NCBI GenBank assembly: GCA_032622095.1
Contig: CP136065.1
Coordinates: forward strand, 219,582,151-219,646,150
Direction: 5' to 3'
Length of the DNA: 64,000 nucleotides
Source: Siphonodentalium dalli
Taxonomy: Eukaryota; Mollusca; Scaphopoda; Gadilida; Siphonodentaliidae
Positions 1 to 11,331 of this stretch are shown piece after piece. How positions within the stretch are numbered: the stretch's first letter is position 1; every line of letters begins with the position of its first letter. Both the position numbers and the translations under genes were made by a program. Under the pieces are notes generated by a model, which saw only the letters and a program-made list of their open reading frames with translations, ran no database searches and was not told where the DNA came from.

Positions 1-102
1 TTATCCATCCTTGTATATCTTCGGTCTCTCTCAATAACACCATACACATATGGATATCATTGGAACCGGTTCATTGACCACATTGTGATGGTTACAGTTA
101 TG

Positions 103-330
103 CCCTGTGCCAATGCATTCTCTTATATATGCGAGTCGACCATAGGTCGCCTCGCATATATAAAAGAATGCATTGGCCTAAAAATTTTTTTTTAACAATT
201 TTTATAATATTTTTCTACATTCTTTGACAATTTTATCATTTTTAATATGTGTTAAGCCAATGCATTCTCTTATATATGCGAGGCGACCTATGGTCGACTC
301 GCATATATAAGAGAATGCATTGGCACAGGG
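103..330. mobile_element. Nested-hairpin (foldback) element, copy 1
   Basis: Two near-perfect palindromes of about 70 bp (109-177 and 256-324) lie in opposite orientation and are bounded by CCCTGTGCC on the left and GGCACAGGG on the right. Each palindrome starts GCCAATGCATTCTCTTATAT and folds on itself around a CGACC-ATAGGTCG core. The whole unit therefore folds at two levels. There is no ORF, which fits a non-autonomous DNA transposon. I cannot assign the superfamily because no target duplication is obvious. Confidence 0.7.
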
Positions 331-970
331 CCGTTCTGTTGGGTAAAGGGTTAATGGTAATTTTTTTACAGACTTGTATATTTTTTGCTCATTTACCCAC
401 TGCGAGTGCCTTGGCAAGTTGGGTCCCATTAAAAACATGTCCCATTTTTGGATATTACTTAACACGTCATATTGTGCAGATGTCTAATTCTGCCACCAAA
501 CAAATTTCTCAGATATAAATTATCAATACAATTCACTCAATAACGGAAACATCCACAGACAACTGCATTAAATCATCACATACTACAATCGACAATAATG
601 CAAACAATCAATTAAATAGCATTTCAACAGGAAAATTTTCAACAGTGCATGATTTCAGAAAATTACGACAATGAAAATATATATGACATCTTGAAGTAGA
701 ATCAGAGGCCTAGGACTAAACCGAATGAATAGATCCGTGACCAGCCACTCCAGGGACAATCCTCCCCAATGCATTATCTTTTTAGCAAATTCAGTGTTTT
801 AGAATTAGAACTTTAAAATGTAATATATATAAATTAAAGTGTTCACTATACACAAATAATACAAGATTTGTATACCCTATAAATTATATAAACATTTGTC
901 TAATCATTAGTTTGTCATCCATACATGTATAGTACAAATGATATACAGAATGAAACACATTTCTGCTGTC

Positions 971-1434
971 TATATGTGACCCATATCAAATCCAGTCGTA
1001 AGTCGGGATTTTTTTGACCCTGTGCCAATGCATTCTCTTATATATGCGAGTCGACCATAGGTCGCCTCGCATATATAAGAGAATGCATTGGCCTAACAAT
1101 TTTTTACAATTTTAATAATTTTTTCTTGTATTCTTTAACAATTTTATAATTTCACCCATACAGAGCCCCAGACAAACATTGGCAGACGACACTCTTCTAT
1201 ATGCTTCTATATATGTGTGGGGCTCCCTGCAGGGTAATGGATGTTTTTTATGTTATGTCCTAAAAATTGTAAGAAACATTTATTTAAAAAAAATGATAAA
1301 AAATTGTTAGGCCAATGCATTCTCTTATATATGCGAGGCGACCTATGGTTGACTCGCATATATAAGAGAATGCATTGGCACAGGGTAAAAAAATCCCGAC
1401 TTACGACTGGATTTGATATGGCGGGTCACAAATA
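971..1434. mobile_element. Nested-hairpin (foldback) element, copy 2, with longer terminal repeats
   Basis: The same pair of palindromes occurs at 1024-1092 and 1311-1379. Here they are enclosed by a longer inverted repeat: GTGACCC..ATATCAAATCC, a CAGTCGTAAGTCGGGATTTT stretch and CCCTGTGCC on the left are mirrored on the right up to about 1430. Between the palindromes sits a further small inverted repeat (GAGCCCCA / TGGGGCTC). The element begins about 50 bp downstream of the RAB33 stop codon and probably overlaps its 3' UTR. A candidate minus-strand AATAAA polyadenylation signal (1279-1284) lies inside it. Confidence 0.7.
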
Positions 1435-1486
1435 TGTAACATTGCTGGGGTGGGTCGTCGCTGGGGTGGGTCATCCTGTTCCTGAA

Positions 1487-1951
1487 TCAACAAGCACAGC
1501 CATCTCCAGTTTCAGAACCAGATTCAGGTGTTTGACCAATAAGAATTGGCCTGGTTTGCCCTATAGTTGACAACAAAATTGGCATCATTGGCTTGGAGTT
1601 TTTCAGCTTGTGAGCCAATGTCATAAATATTGCCTCCACGTGATCTGCCCTTGAATCGTCCTTGGCAGATGTCTCAAACAATGGCATGTTATGTGCATCA
1701 GCAAATTTTTGGGCTAAGTTGATGCTGACAACAGTTCTGTCTCGCATGTCGCATTTGTTTCCGACAAAAACACGAGGTATGGTTTTGTTCAGGTTATGTC
1801 TGTCACACTCCTCGATCCACTGTGGCATGTTGTCGAAGGAAGACATTTTTGTGACATCATATACGAAAACTACAGCATGGACATTCCTGTAGTAATGCTG
1901 CACCATGCTTTTCCGAAATCTTTCTTGACCTGCTGTATCCCATAGCTGAAG
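1487..1951 (-). CDS. RAB33B: RAB33-type small GTPase, exon 2 (C-terminal part)
   Basis: This last coding exon supplies residues 93-246. The splice acceptor is TAATTTCAG just upstream, and the frame continues from exon 1 at phase 0 (IK | LQLW). Visible motifs are WDTAGQE (96-102, G3/switch II), NKCD (157-160, G4) and ETSAK (185-189, G5). The C-terminus is CAC (244-246), a CxC signal for double geranylgeranylation. The stretches [20 protein letters not shown] and [15 protein letters not shown] are characteristic of the RAB33 subfamily. RAB33B acts at the Golgi and in autophagy through ATG16L1; this role is from the family, not from the sequence. The tail before CAC (about 210-243) is longer than I remember for human RAB33B (about 229 aa total). 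I favour RAB33B over RAB33A weakly. Confidence 0.95.
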   Translation of the reverse strand, partial: LQLWDTAGQERFRKSMVQHYYRNVHAVVFVYDVTKMSSFDNMPQWIEECDRHNLNKTIPRVFVGNKCDMRDRTVVSINLAQKFADAHNMPLFETSAKDDSRADHVEAIFMTLAHKLKNSKPMMPILLSTIGQTRPILIGQTPESGSETGDGCAC

Positions 1952-2599
1952 CTGAAATTAGAGAGTAGGCTTTCCAGTTAAAAATGCATTCAAGGGTTTC
2001 TACACTAATTTTAAATCTATTTTCTATTCATTGTTCTCATTAATTCATTTTCCAAACCAGTAATTATGGGGAATTCGCTTTACATCTCGCTATCCCAATA
2101 TCCTATCTGGTTTAGGTATGAGCAGACTTGGCATATTAAAATAATAGTTAGCCTACCTTTAATACATGTAGAATAGTCATGAATATAGTGATAAATCACT
2201 ACTTGTCTGCATTCATTATTTCCCCAAAAATTTTTATACTGTAAATCAATTTCCCACTGAAAATTTCACCCGCCATATACATGTACATGAGAATTTAGAA
2301 ATAATAGCATATAGGATTAGAAGATTGCAAATTGTGAATGTCGCATTGTAGCTACATTGTAGCTTTATGGGATATACTAGGAGCCTTTCTCACATTTGCT
2401 TGTAACAGATGAAGAGCAAATCAATTGTGCTGAAGCGTAAATAATATGGGTTATTTGCGCTGAAGCACAAATCAATGGAACGCAAATGCATCATATTTAC
2501 GCTATTTAATGCATAATTCATTTGATAAAGTGCAAATAAAAGTTTAAATGCAGTGATTTCCCTCTAAACTCAAAATTACTCAGGTTGTATATACAACTA

Positions 2600-2800
2600 C
2601 AGTAATGCTTTAATTAATCGACCTCTTAACCACAGCATAATTATGGGTAATTATGGGAAATATGGCTTGTTGCCATTCATCTGAAAGCTCTCGGCGAGAG
2701 CTTTCCAATGAATGGCAACAAGCCATATTTCCGACTAAATCCTGAAAAGTTACCCATAATTCTGCTGTGGTTAAGAGGTTGATTAATTAGAGCATTACCG
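2600..2800. mobile_element. Palindromic MITE with TA target duplication, copy 1
   Basis: A 201-bp almost perfect palindrome is flanked by TA on both sides. The ends are CAGTAATGCTTTAATTAAT and its near complement, and the centre is AAGCTCTCGGCGAGAGCTTT. A sister copy lies at 61981-62170, also between TA dinucleotides. A TA duplication and full-length palindrome with no ORF point to a Tc1/mariner-mobilised MITE. This copy sits in the RAB33 intron. Confidence 0.8.
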
Positions 2801-2924
2801 TACTGTACATGTATTCACCACAATGTGCCCTAATTACCACTGTTAATCACTCTACTAATTATGTTTCACACCCGAGACACTCGCCCCGGAAATATGGTCG
2901 GGGTAATGGGAAGCCCATTTATTA

Positions 2925-3450
2925 GCTAATTATGCTTAAGTATAATGTTTTAATCTTAAGGATAATTCACTTACGCTTAAGCATGAATCATTTAACATTT
3001 AGGCGTAATGCATCTGAATTACCCTTAAGCGTAATTCATTTATGCTTATAAAGCATTATTTGGTTTTCAGCTACATGTATAATTGTATTTTACCACAGGT
3101 ACATGTATAATGATATAATCTGATGTAGGTTACTGGCATTTGTAATGTGATTGCATCCATTTCAGCTTGAGGAGAGCTCTATGAGAATGTATATGAATAT
3201 GCTTAAGTTAAGCATAATTCATTTACACTTAAGTCTAATTCATTAAAGCTCAAGCGTAAAATAAAGATCATAAAGATGAATTACTCTTAAGTAAACGAAT
3301 TACGCTTAAGCGTAATAGCTAGTCATAATTATATTATATTCTTAAGTGTAAAGTAATATCTACATTACGCTTAAGTGTACGGTACTAGTAAGTGAATAAC
3401 ATTGACGAAAAATGCTTAAGCATAATTCACTTACATGTATGCTTAAAGAC
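2925..3450. repeat. Degenerate CTTAAGCGTAAT repeat field
   Basis: About twenty irregularly spaced copies of a motif close to GCTTAAGCGTAATTCATT occur in both orientations; the core CTTAAG is itself palindromic. It lies wholly inside the RAB33 intron. No element ends were found. Confidence 0.6.
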
Positions 3451-3452
3451 AT

Positions 3453-3880
3453 ATTATGGACTTGTTTGGGTGCGTGCAATTGATAAGTTAGTACTCAGGC
3501 GCTATGCCAACCTTGGGAATGCAACATTCTACTAACATTGCCGAACATTTTAAACAAATCGACCATACTACTCCATAGAAAACATCGTCTGAATTACGTG
3601 CAAATGTAAATATTTACATCTCGATTCGGGACGCAACATTCGGCGATAGACCAACACAAATGATTTTGACATCGACAGTCATTGCATTTAAGTATTAGTA
3701 ATATATAAGAATGCCAGTGTGTGTTGTAATATTTGGATTAGTTTTGGTGAAAAATAACTGCATTGAGCAAATTATTCTTAATTTCTATTTGAGCACCCTA
3801 CCGGAGTGTTTCACACCACTTTAAGCGCAATTAGCTAATAAATGTGAAAAAGGCCTCCCATACGGTGCAAGCTGTCTTTT
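3453..3880. repeat. Dispersed repeat, related to 34899-35290
   Basis: The block starting AGACATATTATGGACTTGTT is repeated at 34899-35290 at roughly 80-85% identity by eye, same orientation. It includes shared segments such as CTCCATAGAAAACATCGTC and GTAAATATTTACATCTCGAT. A short tail, GTGAAAAAGGCCTCCCAT (3844-3861), recurs near 61560. The second copy lies inside an element with terminal inverted repeats, so this one may be a fragment of the same family. Confidence 0.65.
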
Positions 3881-4028
3881 GTAATTTCGGCCCAAGTTGT
3901 CTTCAGTCCAAGTCGTCCCATTGATCCCCTCGATGGGCGTGTCATCATGTTTCTGTTTCAATTAGTACCATAAACTAATGCACACATATGCAACAACTTT
4001 GTGAAACTATTTCATATGTGTTACCCAC

Positions 4029-4304
4029 TTTTATTTGTTCATTTTCCACTTCGATTGTCCGCTCCCTGAAATCAACTCCGATTGTAGCTTCTGTGCGATC
4101 TGGGAATTTTCCACTACAAAACCTGTATGTGAGGCATGTTTTTCCTACATTGGAATCACCAATCACAATGATCTTGAAAATACGTCTCTGTGGCTGCTTT
4201 TCCAGAACGGTCACGCTCGGCCGAGTTTCTTCTTTCTCTTTCTCTACTGTTTTGTTGACATCGTGCTTCGTCGTGTCTGAATTCAGAGGGTCCTGATCAC
4301 TCAT
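4029..4304 (-). CDS. RAB33B: RAB33-type small GTPase, exon 1 (N-terminal part)
   Basis: This first coding exon encodes residues 1-92, starting at the ATG at 4304. A charged, low-complexity N-terminal extension of about 40 residues precedes the G domain, as in RAB33 proteins. [16 protein letters not shown] (41-56) contains the P-loop GDSNVGKT (49-56), and [12 protein letters not shown] (71-82) is switch I with the RAB33-typical sequence. The exon ends at IK (91-92) with donor GTGGGT. Joined with exon 2 the protein is 246 aa with no frame break, so the gene looks intact. The ATG was chosen because it is the first in frame and gives a subfamily-typical N-terminus; the 5' UTR extends towards 4.4 kb or beyond. 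NAA15 lies upstream in the divergent orientation, about 46 kb away. Confidence 0.95.
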
Positions 4305-4667
4305 TCTGAATGATCAACGAGAAGATCCGTTGTTTTGACCTAATTAAGGAGTTCAGACCACTCAAACAAAACAAACGTATGCATTTACAAATGTAGACAC
4401 GATGATTAGCAGATGTAGACCACGAAAATTAGCAATGAAACTTTGTCTTTGTAGCACAGACCACGTAATGTTGTGGTATCTAAAAATAGATTCACCAACT
4501 GCGCATAAAACAAGACATCCGTTTTACCAAACTTAGTTTTTTATCATTGCCGCGAAATACGAATTATGAAATTTTGCAAGCGTGTTCACTGCGGGTAGGG
4601 TCTATATCAGCCCCCGCTTCTACGGTATAGGGGATATATTGACCAATGAGAAATCAGTTAGGGGGTG

Positions 4668-4728
4668 TCACGTGTTGTTTATGGGTGTTGCCAAAAGTCG
4701 ACGAAGGAGGTCAATGTTGTCACGTGAT
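4668..4728 (-). promoter_or_regulatory. Two TCACGTG E-boxes upstream of RAB33
   Basis: TCACGTG occurs at 4668-4674, and GTCACGTGAT at 4719-4728, which is ATCACGTGAC on the gene's strand. They lie about 365 and 415 bp upstream of the RAB33 start codon. The second matches nine of ten bases of the CLEAR motif GTCACGTGAC bound by MiT/TFE factors in vertebrates. Binding here is inference; the transcription start is not known. Confidence 0.35.
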
Positions 4729-5487
4729 GTTTTAAAACACAACACAGAATGGCGTATCAATTGTTGTGAATTTGTATTCAATTTCAAACAGATATTTTCC
4801 ATGCAGGCCATGCTCCTTTAGCAAGTTAAGGGTTTTACGGTATCTGATGGAAGACAGACATTTTTAGGTTAACTATGGCTCAGTTTTCAGTGCCACAGAC
4901 TGACAGAGGTCACACACAAAAAGAAATTAAAGACAAAGTCGTAAGTCGTAACTTCGTAAGATTTTTCCAATTATTTCGAAAAATTATTTTCAATTAGACT
5001 GACAACCAACCATTTTTAGTGCTCGAAATTCAAAGTTAGTCACGGCAATAACATATTGTAAGCAATGTCGTGTGAAATAACCGTGGCAAAATGATTGTGT
5101 GGAATCTAACAGTAACATGCCACAGCATTAATTAAATTTGCCGTCGGATATTTCCTAATTTCCATTGGATTGTTGTTGTTGTACGATCTAATTTCTGTTA
5201 TTTCTGACCTTTTCCATCATTTTAAGCAGTGGTCACTAAGTTTGTCACATCTTAAATTCAACTGGAATAGTTGATAAGATAAGATGTAATATAGACTTTT
5301 ATGTTGTACCAGCGATGTATATATATACGTCCATGGTTGTACGGACAACCTGTGAAATGGGTAGACACTCCGCTAACTGTTCGGTCCAACTCTGGGCCAC
5401 GACGTAACTCTTCCGCCATCAGAGTCCAGTAAGGCTGAAGGAGTCACTCTCACCAAAAAATGTGCTGAAGGGTACACAGGGTTTTAA

Positions 5488-6985
5488 CACGTTGAGTGCC
5501 ACTACGAGTTATCTCGTAGTTCGCAACCTTCGCAGGTTGCCACTACGAGTTATCTCGTAGTGGTTTCCATGTCGTGTAACTGACAAACGGAAGCAGTGGA
5601 ATAGGTCGATACACCACGAAAACCCGCCTCGGAACATCAGAACTCTGATTTTATCAAATAAATAGTGTGGCTCCGCACCATCAGCACATATATTCTACTC
5701 AAAATGGTCCAGTTGTTAGTGAATACAGCTGACACTGTCTCACTGAGTGACCACCAGAGGCAGTCGTGTGCACGGGCAATTAGACTGGGGTTTTGGTATT
5801 CAATAGACTGACAATGTTCACGCATGCAAACAAAGTAAGGGGGTGGATATTCACAATGTACAAACATGCGAAGACAGTTTCGAGGAATGGTTACATCGTT
5901 GTGTTTCAACACATTGAAACTTCGCACAACCACCCACACACGTCACACAGGCCTGCCAAATCTGTTCCCTCTCACTCATGTGCGAGTGGACGCATCCAAT
6001 ACAAGATAAGCGGATAATCCATGACGTTATATGCGCGTATACATTGTGCGGCTCCATTTGGGGGCTAGGTATTTTATTATTTATATAAATTATAATACAA
6101 GTAAAGCGGAACAATTATTCCCCAAAACTACATTTTACCCACTTCCGAACGTGTTGGACAATGGAAAGCGTAACAATTACTGTACTTTAGACGTCGTGCA
6201 GTTCATCGAACTGTTCTACTTACATAGGTACGGATAAATGGTTTTGTGTAGCATAGAGGTTTACAGTAAAGGGTGACTGACTTACTTCCAGATGGATGGA
6301 TTATATGGAGTTACATGTAGCACACTCCTGAATGTGCAGGGATCTATTTGACTACTGCTGCATGGTTGTTTTAATTTTGTGCTGACAATTCTTCCAACAC
6401 TATTATTTTGGGCTGTACTTTGGAACCCCATAGCATAGGCCTAAATCAGGCTAAATGGGCGATAACTTACAATACCCGAAACAACAGAAGATGCATGCTC
6501 GTAGTCATTACTGTATGGACGAAATAAACTCATCCTCACAGGAAACAAGTTCACCCGATTCCACTTCGGATTCGCTGTCTGTAGCATGCATGCTCAATTG
6601 CTCATATATATAAGTAATTTGCTCCGCCGTGCATCAGCCACAATTTAACTATATAACGAGCTATAACCTCCACAAGGACTCCCACACCTCCATAAATATG
6701 CTTACCACCAAAATAACTTGTTTGGGTTACATTCTACTTCATATTTGTTGCTCAAACGTGTCCAATTGTGTCTACGAGATAACTCGTAGTTGGCACTGGT
6801 GGTGGGAATACCCAAATTCCTTCTGCCAGTGCCGGCTACGAGTTATCTCGTAGTACTATCAATCGCCGTTTCTGTCATCCAATTTTTGCTTCATTGAAGC
6901 CAAATTATGGTCTACTAAGGGTATCTATCTTGCCACGATTTGGCAAACTGGCGAGATTACTAATTGATTTCTGGCACTCAACGTG
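5488..6985. mobile_element. piggyBac-type element, non-autonomous, TTAA target site
   Basis: TTAA occurs exactly on both flanks (5484-5487 and 6986-6989). The terminal inverted repeat is CACGTTGAGTGCCA at the left and its near-exact complement at the right. Subterminal 18-bp palindromes CTACGAGTTATCTCGTAG occur twice near the left end (5502-5567) and twice near the right end (6772-6855). A TTAA duplication is the hallmark of piggyBac. The 1.5 kb interior has no ORF resembling a complete transposase; a short acidic Ser/Asp-rich stretch near 6515-6580 is only weakly suggestive of a transposase N-terminus. Confidence 0.75.
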
Positions 6986-7029
6986 TTAATTAAAATGTAC
7001 ACAGGTTTGTGATCGGCATTAACACCGGC

Positions 7030-7480
7030 CATTACGAAATGTGTTTCATTTGTCCCTTACCCTGACCCTATCCGGAACATGGTGATACAGTTCAGGACTC
7101 GATGAGGCAAGTGGGAATGCGGAAAGTGACCTAAAGCCTAACCCTGTCCCTGACCATAACCATAAACATGACTGGCATGGACAGGATATTCAACCTTTTC
7201 CCATGACTGAGACGGTAACGGGGTGGCAATTGTTTGGACATCGTTGTGATGAGATGGGACATGACAAGTTGGGTGGGATCCTAGACTAATATAAGTCTGC
7301 ATGACCCGAATGGAAAAGTAGCAGACATGGACATTAACCTAAACCTTAACACTGAGCCTACTAGTATAATCCTAACCATAATCAGAACTTGACAGGATAC
7401 TAACCCTGACTGGGGTGGGATGGTAAATTATGGGTTGGGTTTACCCAAGTGTTAAGCGAACCCTAACCTTGACCTAACGC
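7030..7480. repeat. Degenerate CCTAACC/ACCCTGACC low-complexity tract
   Basis: Loose repeats such as CCTAACCCTGTCCCTGACC, AACCATAACC and CGAACCCTAACCTTGACC occur over about 450 bp. They vaguely resemble telomere-type CCCTAA repeats but are too irregular to be an interstitial telomere array. No gene was seen here. Confidence 0.4.
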
Positions 7481-7714
7481 TAATCAAAACTGGGATGGCC
7501 CAACCCATCGCACCATTTATTTGGTCAATACCGAATGTTTTACGATTAAGGAATATGCGTATACAGTGTAATGGTGAGGTTATTGTCAAATTCGCACTGA
7601 ACTGTATAGCATACTGAGTCGTACTGACCAATGATATAATTTCTTGTGCCATATAGCGGTAGTTATAGGAACATTAGGCTATGCTCTATTTTAAGCACAT
7701 TTATATATTGATGT

Positions 7715-7935
7715 ATCTCAAGATATTATCTCGAGATGTGTTTGTCGATACCTCGAGTTGTGCATGTCGAGATCTTGAGAAAATAACTAGAGATTTCATC
7801 ATACCGGTAATATGTTGAGATCACGATAACGTCGAGATCTCAAAATGCGTATGTCGAAATCTTGAGATTTAGTCGAGATCTCGAGATGTATTTGTAATAT
7901 GTTGAGATGTCAAGATAATATGTGGAGATAATATC
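7715..7935. repeat. Degenerate GTCGAGATCTCGAGAT array
   Basis: About ten imperfect copies of a self-complementary GAGATCTCGAGAT-like motif are separated by about 20 bp. No terminal structure or ORF is visible. Confidence 0.5.
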
Positions 7936-9659
7936 TGGAGGGAAAAAATGTTTGCTCTGTGCCAAGAAAGCTCACTAAAAATGATCAATCTGTTTTTCAG
8001 GACTTTGAAGTTGCATTGAATGACAACTGACTTTGAAGTAGGAATGTGCCAGAAAGCAGCTCGGAGTTTTCGCCAAAATTGACACACACGTATGTAACTT
8101 CCACTGTGTTCAGGTTGTTTGGCTGTTGATGAGCCGGTCCAAAGCCAGGAAAAAATTATGCTGGTAGTTTTTTTTCTAATATTAATTAAGCACACATCGG
8201 TGTAACAATATTTCCTGTTTCTTAATCCCCTATTTGTGAAAAAGCTACAAAGTGATGTAATCCCCTTTGACACCAAACAATGTGGCAAACTGTTGGACAC
8301 AGAGAATGACACTTGTTTAATGCAAACGCCATGCATGACGCTAACCTACATAGTGTGTCGGTTTCTCTTGGGGTCTGACTACTCTGGGGATAACTTTGTT
8401 AAGGGTTGACTTCTCCAGATACCATTGGAAGGACTGTCTATGTATATTTTTAAACTCATATCATGGGGTAGCCTTTATACTGATATTTTTTTGGTGTTTT
8501 AATAACCCTCCCCGACACAACCCTGTGTCAGAGTGTGAGGCATTGTAATTTGGGCATCTATTAACCACAATATTGCATTACCTGTACATATCATTGAGAT
8601 GACTAGAGTATACATAAGTTCTAAAGTTAAAATAGGGCCTAAACATGGACATGGGGATATCCAGTGGAGCAATCCTGAACACATGAATTTTAAATTGGGG
8701 TTCTATAACTTCTATTCCATCTGAAATAACATGGCAAAAGCCATCTGTTGACCATTGCAACAGAAAACATGTATGATATAAATATTGTAACTTTGCTTCG
8801 TAAAATTTTATCATCAATATACATTTGCCCATGTATGTTCGACATTTTCCCGTTAATTTTGGGGCAATCCAGGCTTAGAATTTGTCTGGCAAATATCACA
8901 TATACGCCTATGTGAATGTTTTGTGGTTAGGCCATTCCCATGATATTTCAATGGACACTATATACTGGTATTGTGAATTGTGGTTCCTTCTGTTATAAAT
9001 GCATGACCCAAAGCAAAAGGCAGAAAGACATGTATGAGGAATGAATAAATTAATTTAGATCAACCAAATTGATGGCATTGTGGAATAGTGTTAGGGTAAA
9101 AATAAAAATGAATTTTACTTTCACTGTAAATTACTGCCAAATTTGTCTAAAATAAAATGCTATTCATTACTATATATGTAAATGCTTAAAATCACTGTAT
9201 TTTTATCATTTTGATTTCCAGAATCTGACTGGGATATCTCACTGATATGACTCTGGGTTTGTCCGTCGGGATCATATGGAACACCAGTTCAAAACATCAT
9301 TAACATGGGAATTTTTTGATGTTCTGATAGGTCACAGAGAACTTTAAGTAAAACAAATAACACAGGTAATATGTTTCTTAGTTTCTACGTTCTCCTTAAT
9401 AATATATTTCACAGTAGGTGAAGGTCTCAGATATAGATTCCATCATTAGATGATTTGTTTCAGCCAATTTTGCTTTGGATTTTTCCCTGGGCAATCAAAT
9501 AAATTCTTTAAAGGTCCCTTTTAGAACATAAACAAATTCCCATGTTTTGAACTGTTGAAATATGATCACCATGGGCACAGCTGAGTAGAGATTCATGGCA
9601 TGATCTATGTTAGAACTTGCTCACTGTCACGTTAGTGTACCGTTACTTGTGTGCTTTTT
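7936..9659. other. Intergenic DNA, no recognised gene
   Basis: Only short random ORFs were seen. A stretch near 9270-9410 resembles one near 11970-12090 (ATGTTCTGA...AATAACACAG), suggesting old duplicated repeat DNA. Nothing else was recognised. Confidence 0.5.
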
Positions 9660-11140
9660 ATGTTTACCCATACCATGTATGGTAAACATAGTGTCGTTGT
9701 CCGGATTGACCACTCGTCGTGCGTCCGTCCGTCTGTCTGTCTGTCCGTCCGTAGACACTTTACGTGTAATGCGATAACTCAAACATTTTTTACCTGATCA
9801 AAACCAAATTTTGTATATGGGGTTTTCAGCCCAAAATACAGATCGAGTTCGAATATGGGTTTGATCCGACTTTTTTTGACAGAGTTATGGCCCTTTTTCG
9901 ACTTAGAATTCACGCATTCTGCCATAACTCAAACATTTTTTATCTGATCGGAACCAAATTTGGTATGTGAGTTTCTCGGCCCAAAATACAGATCGAGTTC
10001 GAATATGGGTTTGATCCGACTTTTTATTACGGAGTTATGGCCCTTTTTCGACTTAGAATTAATGAATTCTGCCGTAACTCAAACATTTTTTATCTGATCG
10101 GAACCAAATTTGGTATGTGAGTTTCTCGACCCAAAATACAGATCGAGTTCGAATATGGGTTTGATCGGAGTTTTTTTTACGGAGTTATGGCCCTTTTTCG
10201 ACTTAGAATTCATGAATTCTGCCATAACTCAAACATTTTTTATCTGATTGGAACCAAATTTGGTGTATGAGTTTCTCAGACCAACATACAGATTGATTTC
10301 GAATATGGGTTTGATCGGATTTTTTTTAATGGTGTTATGGTCCTTTGACATATGATTCACACATACATGTACTTCGATAAATCAACCATTTTTCATCTGA
10401 TAGGAACCAAATTTGGTATGTGAGTTTCTCAACTCAAAATACAGAACGAGTTTGAATATGGGTTAGATCCAATTTGTTATACCAGAGATATGGCCCTTTT
10501 TAAACTAAGAATTATCCAGATTATAACCCAAGTAACTTACAATTAATGAATACCTGCTTCTCTGTGAGCAAGATAAAAGACAATATAGTTTATTGCTTTG
10601 AGAGTTATTTATAGCCCTCATATGTTAGGTCTGTATAAGAGACACAGTGAATTATTGGATAAATTGATTTAGCTATCTTTTTAACCACAACTTAGCCAGG
10701 TGAATTTATTTAACTAGACCAATGGAGCTCTCTAAGTCCTTGGATGATGGGACTACATTGGATCAAACAGGGCAGAGATAGGTGATTTAACCCCTTTTAC
10801 CCATTCCATGTCTTTTAACCTTTTCCATTAAATAAATAATTATATTATTTTGATATCTCACATGGCAATTTGCAACAACATGAATAGAACTGCTCACACT
10901 ATGATAGTGGTGACAGGCTCTAGAGTTTAGATGTTATATTAACCCTTCTATATTGACTCATACATTCCAATAATTTGTGTTATTACTGGTTATTATGTAC
11001 ATTTGTCATATACTACTTTAGATCATAACAGTATACTCTATAATTCAACATTAAAAGATTATGATTCTGATCTTAACAATTTACTATCGCCAAGGGATGG
11101 GTTAAACATCTGCCGATCGTGATCGGCCTCTCGTTTACAA
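9660..11140. mobile_element. Bivalve dispersed element with five ~150-bp internal repeats
   Basis: The element starts at ATGTTTACCCATACCAT followed by a (GTCC/GTCT)n tract. It then has about five tandem copies (from 9777, 9926, 10077, 10227 and 10378) of a ~150-bp unit containing ATAACTCAAACATTTTTTA and GAGTTATGGCCCTTTTTCGA. The right part, ending in CTGCCGATCGTGATCGGCCT near 11110-11130, recurs at 37860-37900 and inverted at 42880-42905. Related left ends lie at 36731 and, inverted, at 44728. There is no coding capacity; this is probably a non-autonomous DNA transposon family. Confidence 0.6.
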
Positions 11141-11331
11141 ACACAATAATAGGTACTAATTTATATGAAATCTCCGTTTATTACTTTATAATGTCAGCTT
11201 TGGATTTTTTTTCTCCAGGAAAAGTTTAAACATTAAACCCATTATTATGGTTCTTTTAGCAGCCCTTTAAATAGACTAACATCTCTATCATATTAGCAGA
11301 CCTAAACTTCGTCTCTGCCCTCTAATACATA

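Larger units (their letters stand above)
1952..4028 (-). other. RAB33 intron (2,077 bp)
   Basis: The donor on the minus strand is AAA|GTGGGTAAC and the acceptor TAATTTCAG|CTTCAG, both phase 0. The intron carries a TA-flanked palindromic MITE (2600-2800), a field of CTTAAGCGTAAT-like repeats (2925-3450) and a dispersed repeat (3453-3880). No other coding sequence was seen. Confidence 0.9.

Noticed and set aside
7030-7480. Interstitial telomere repeat
   Set aside because: CCTAACC-like units are too irregular and mixed with CCTGACC; there is no clean run of telomere repeats.
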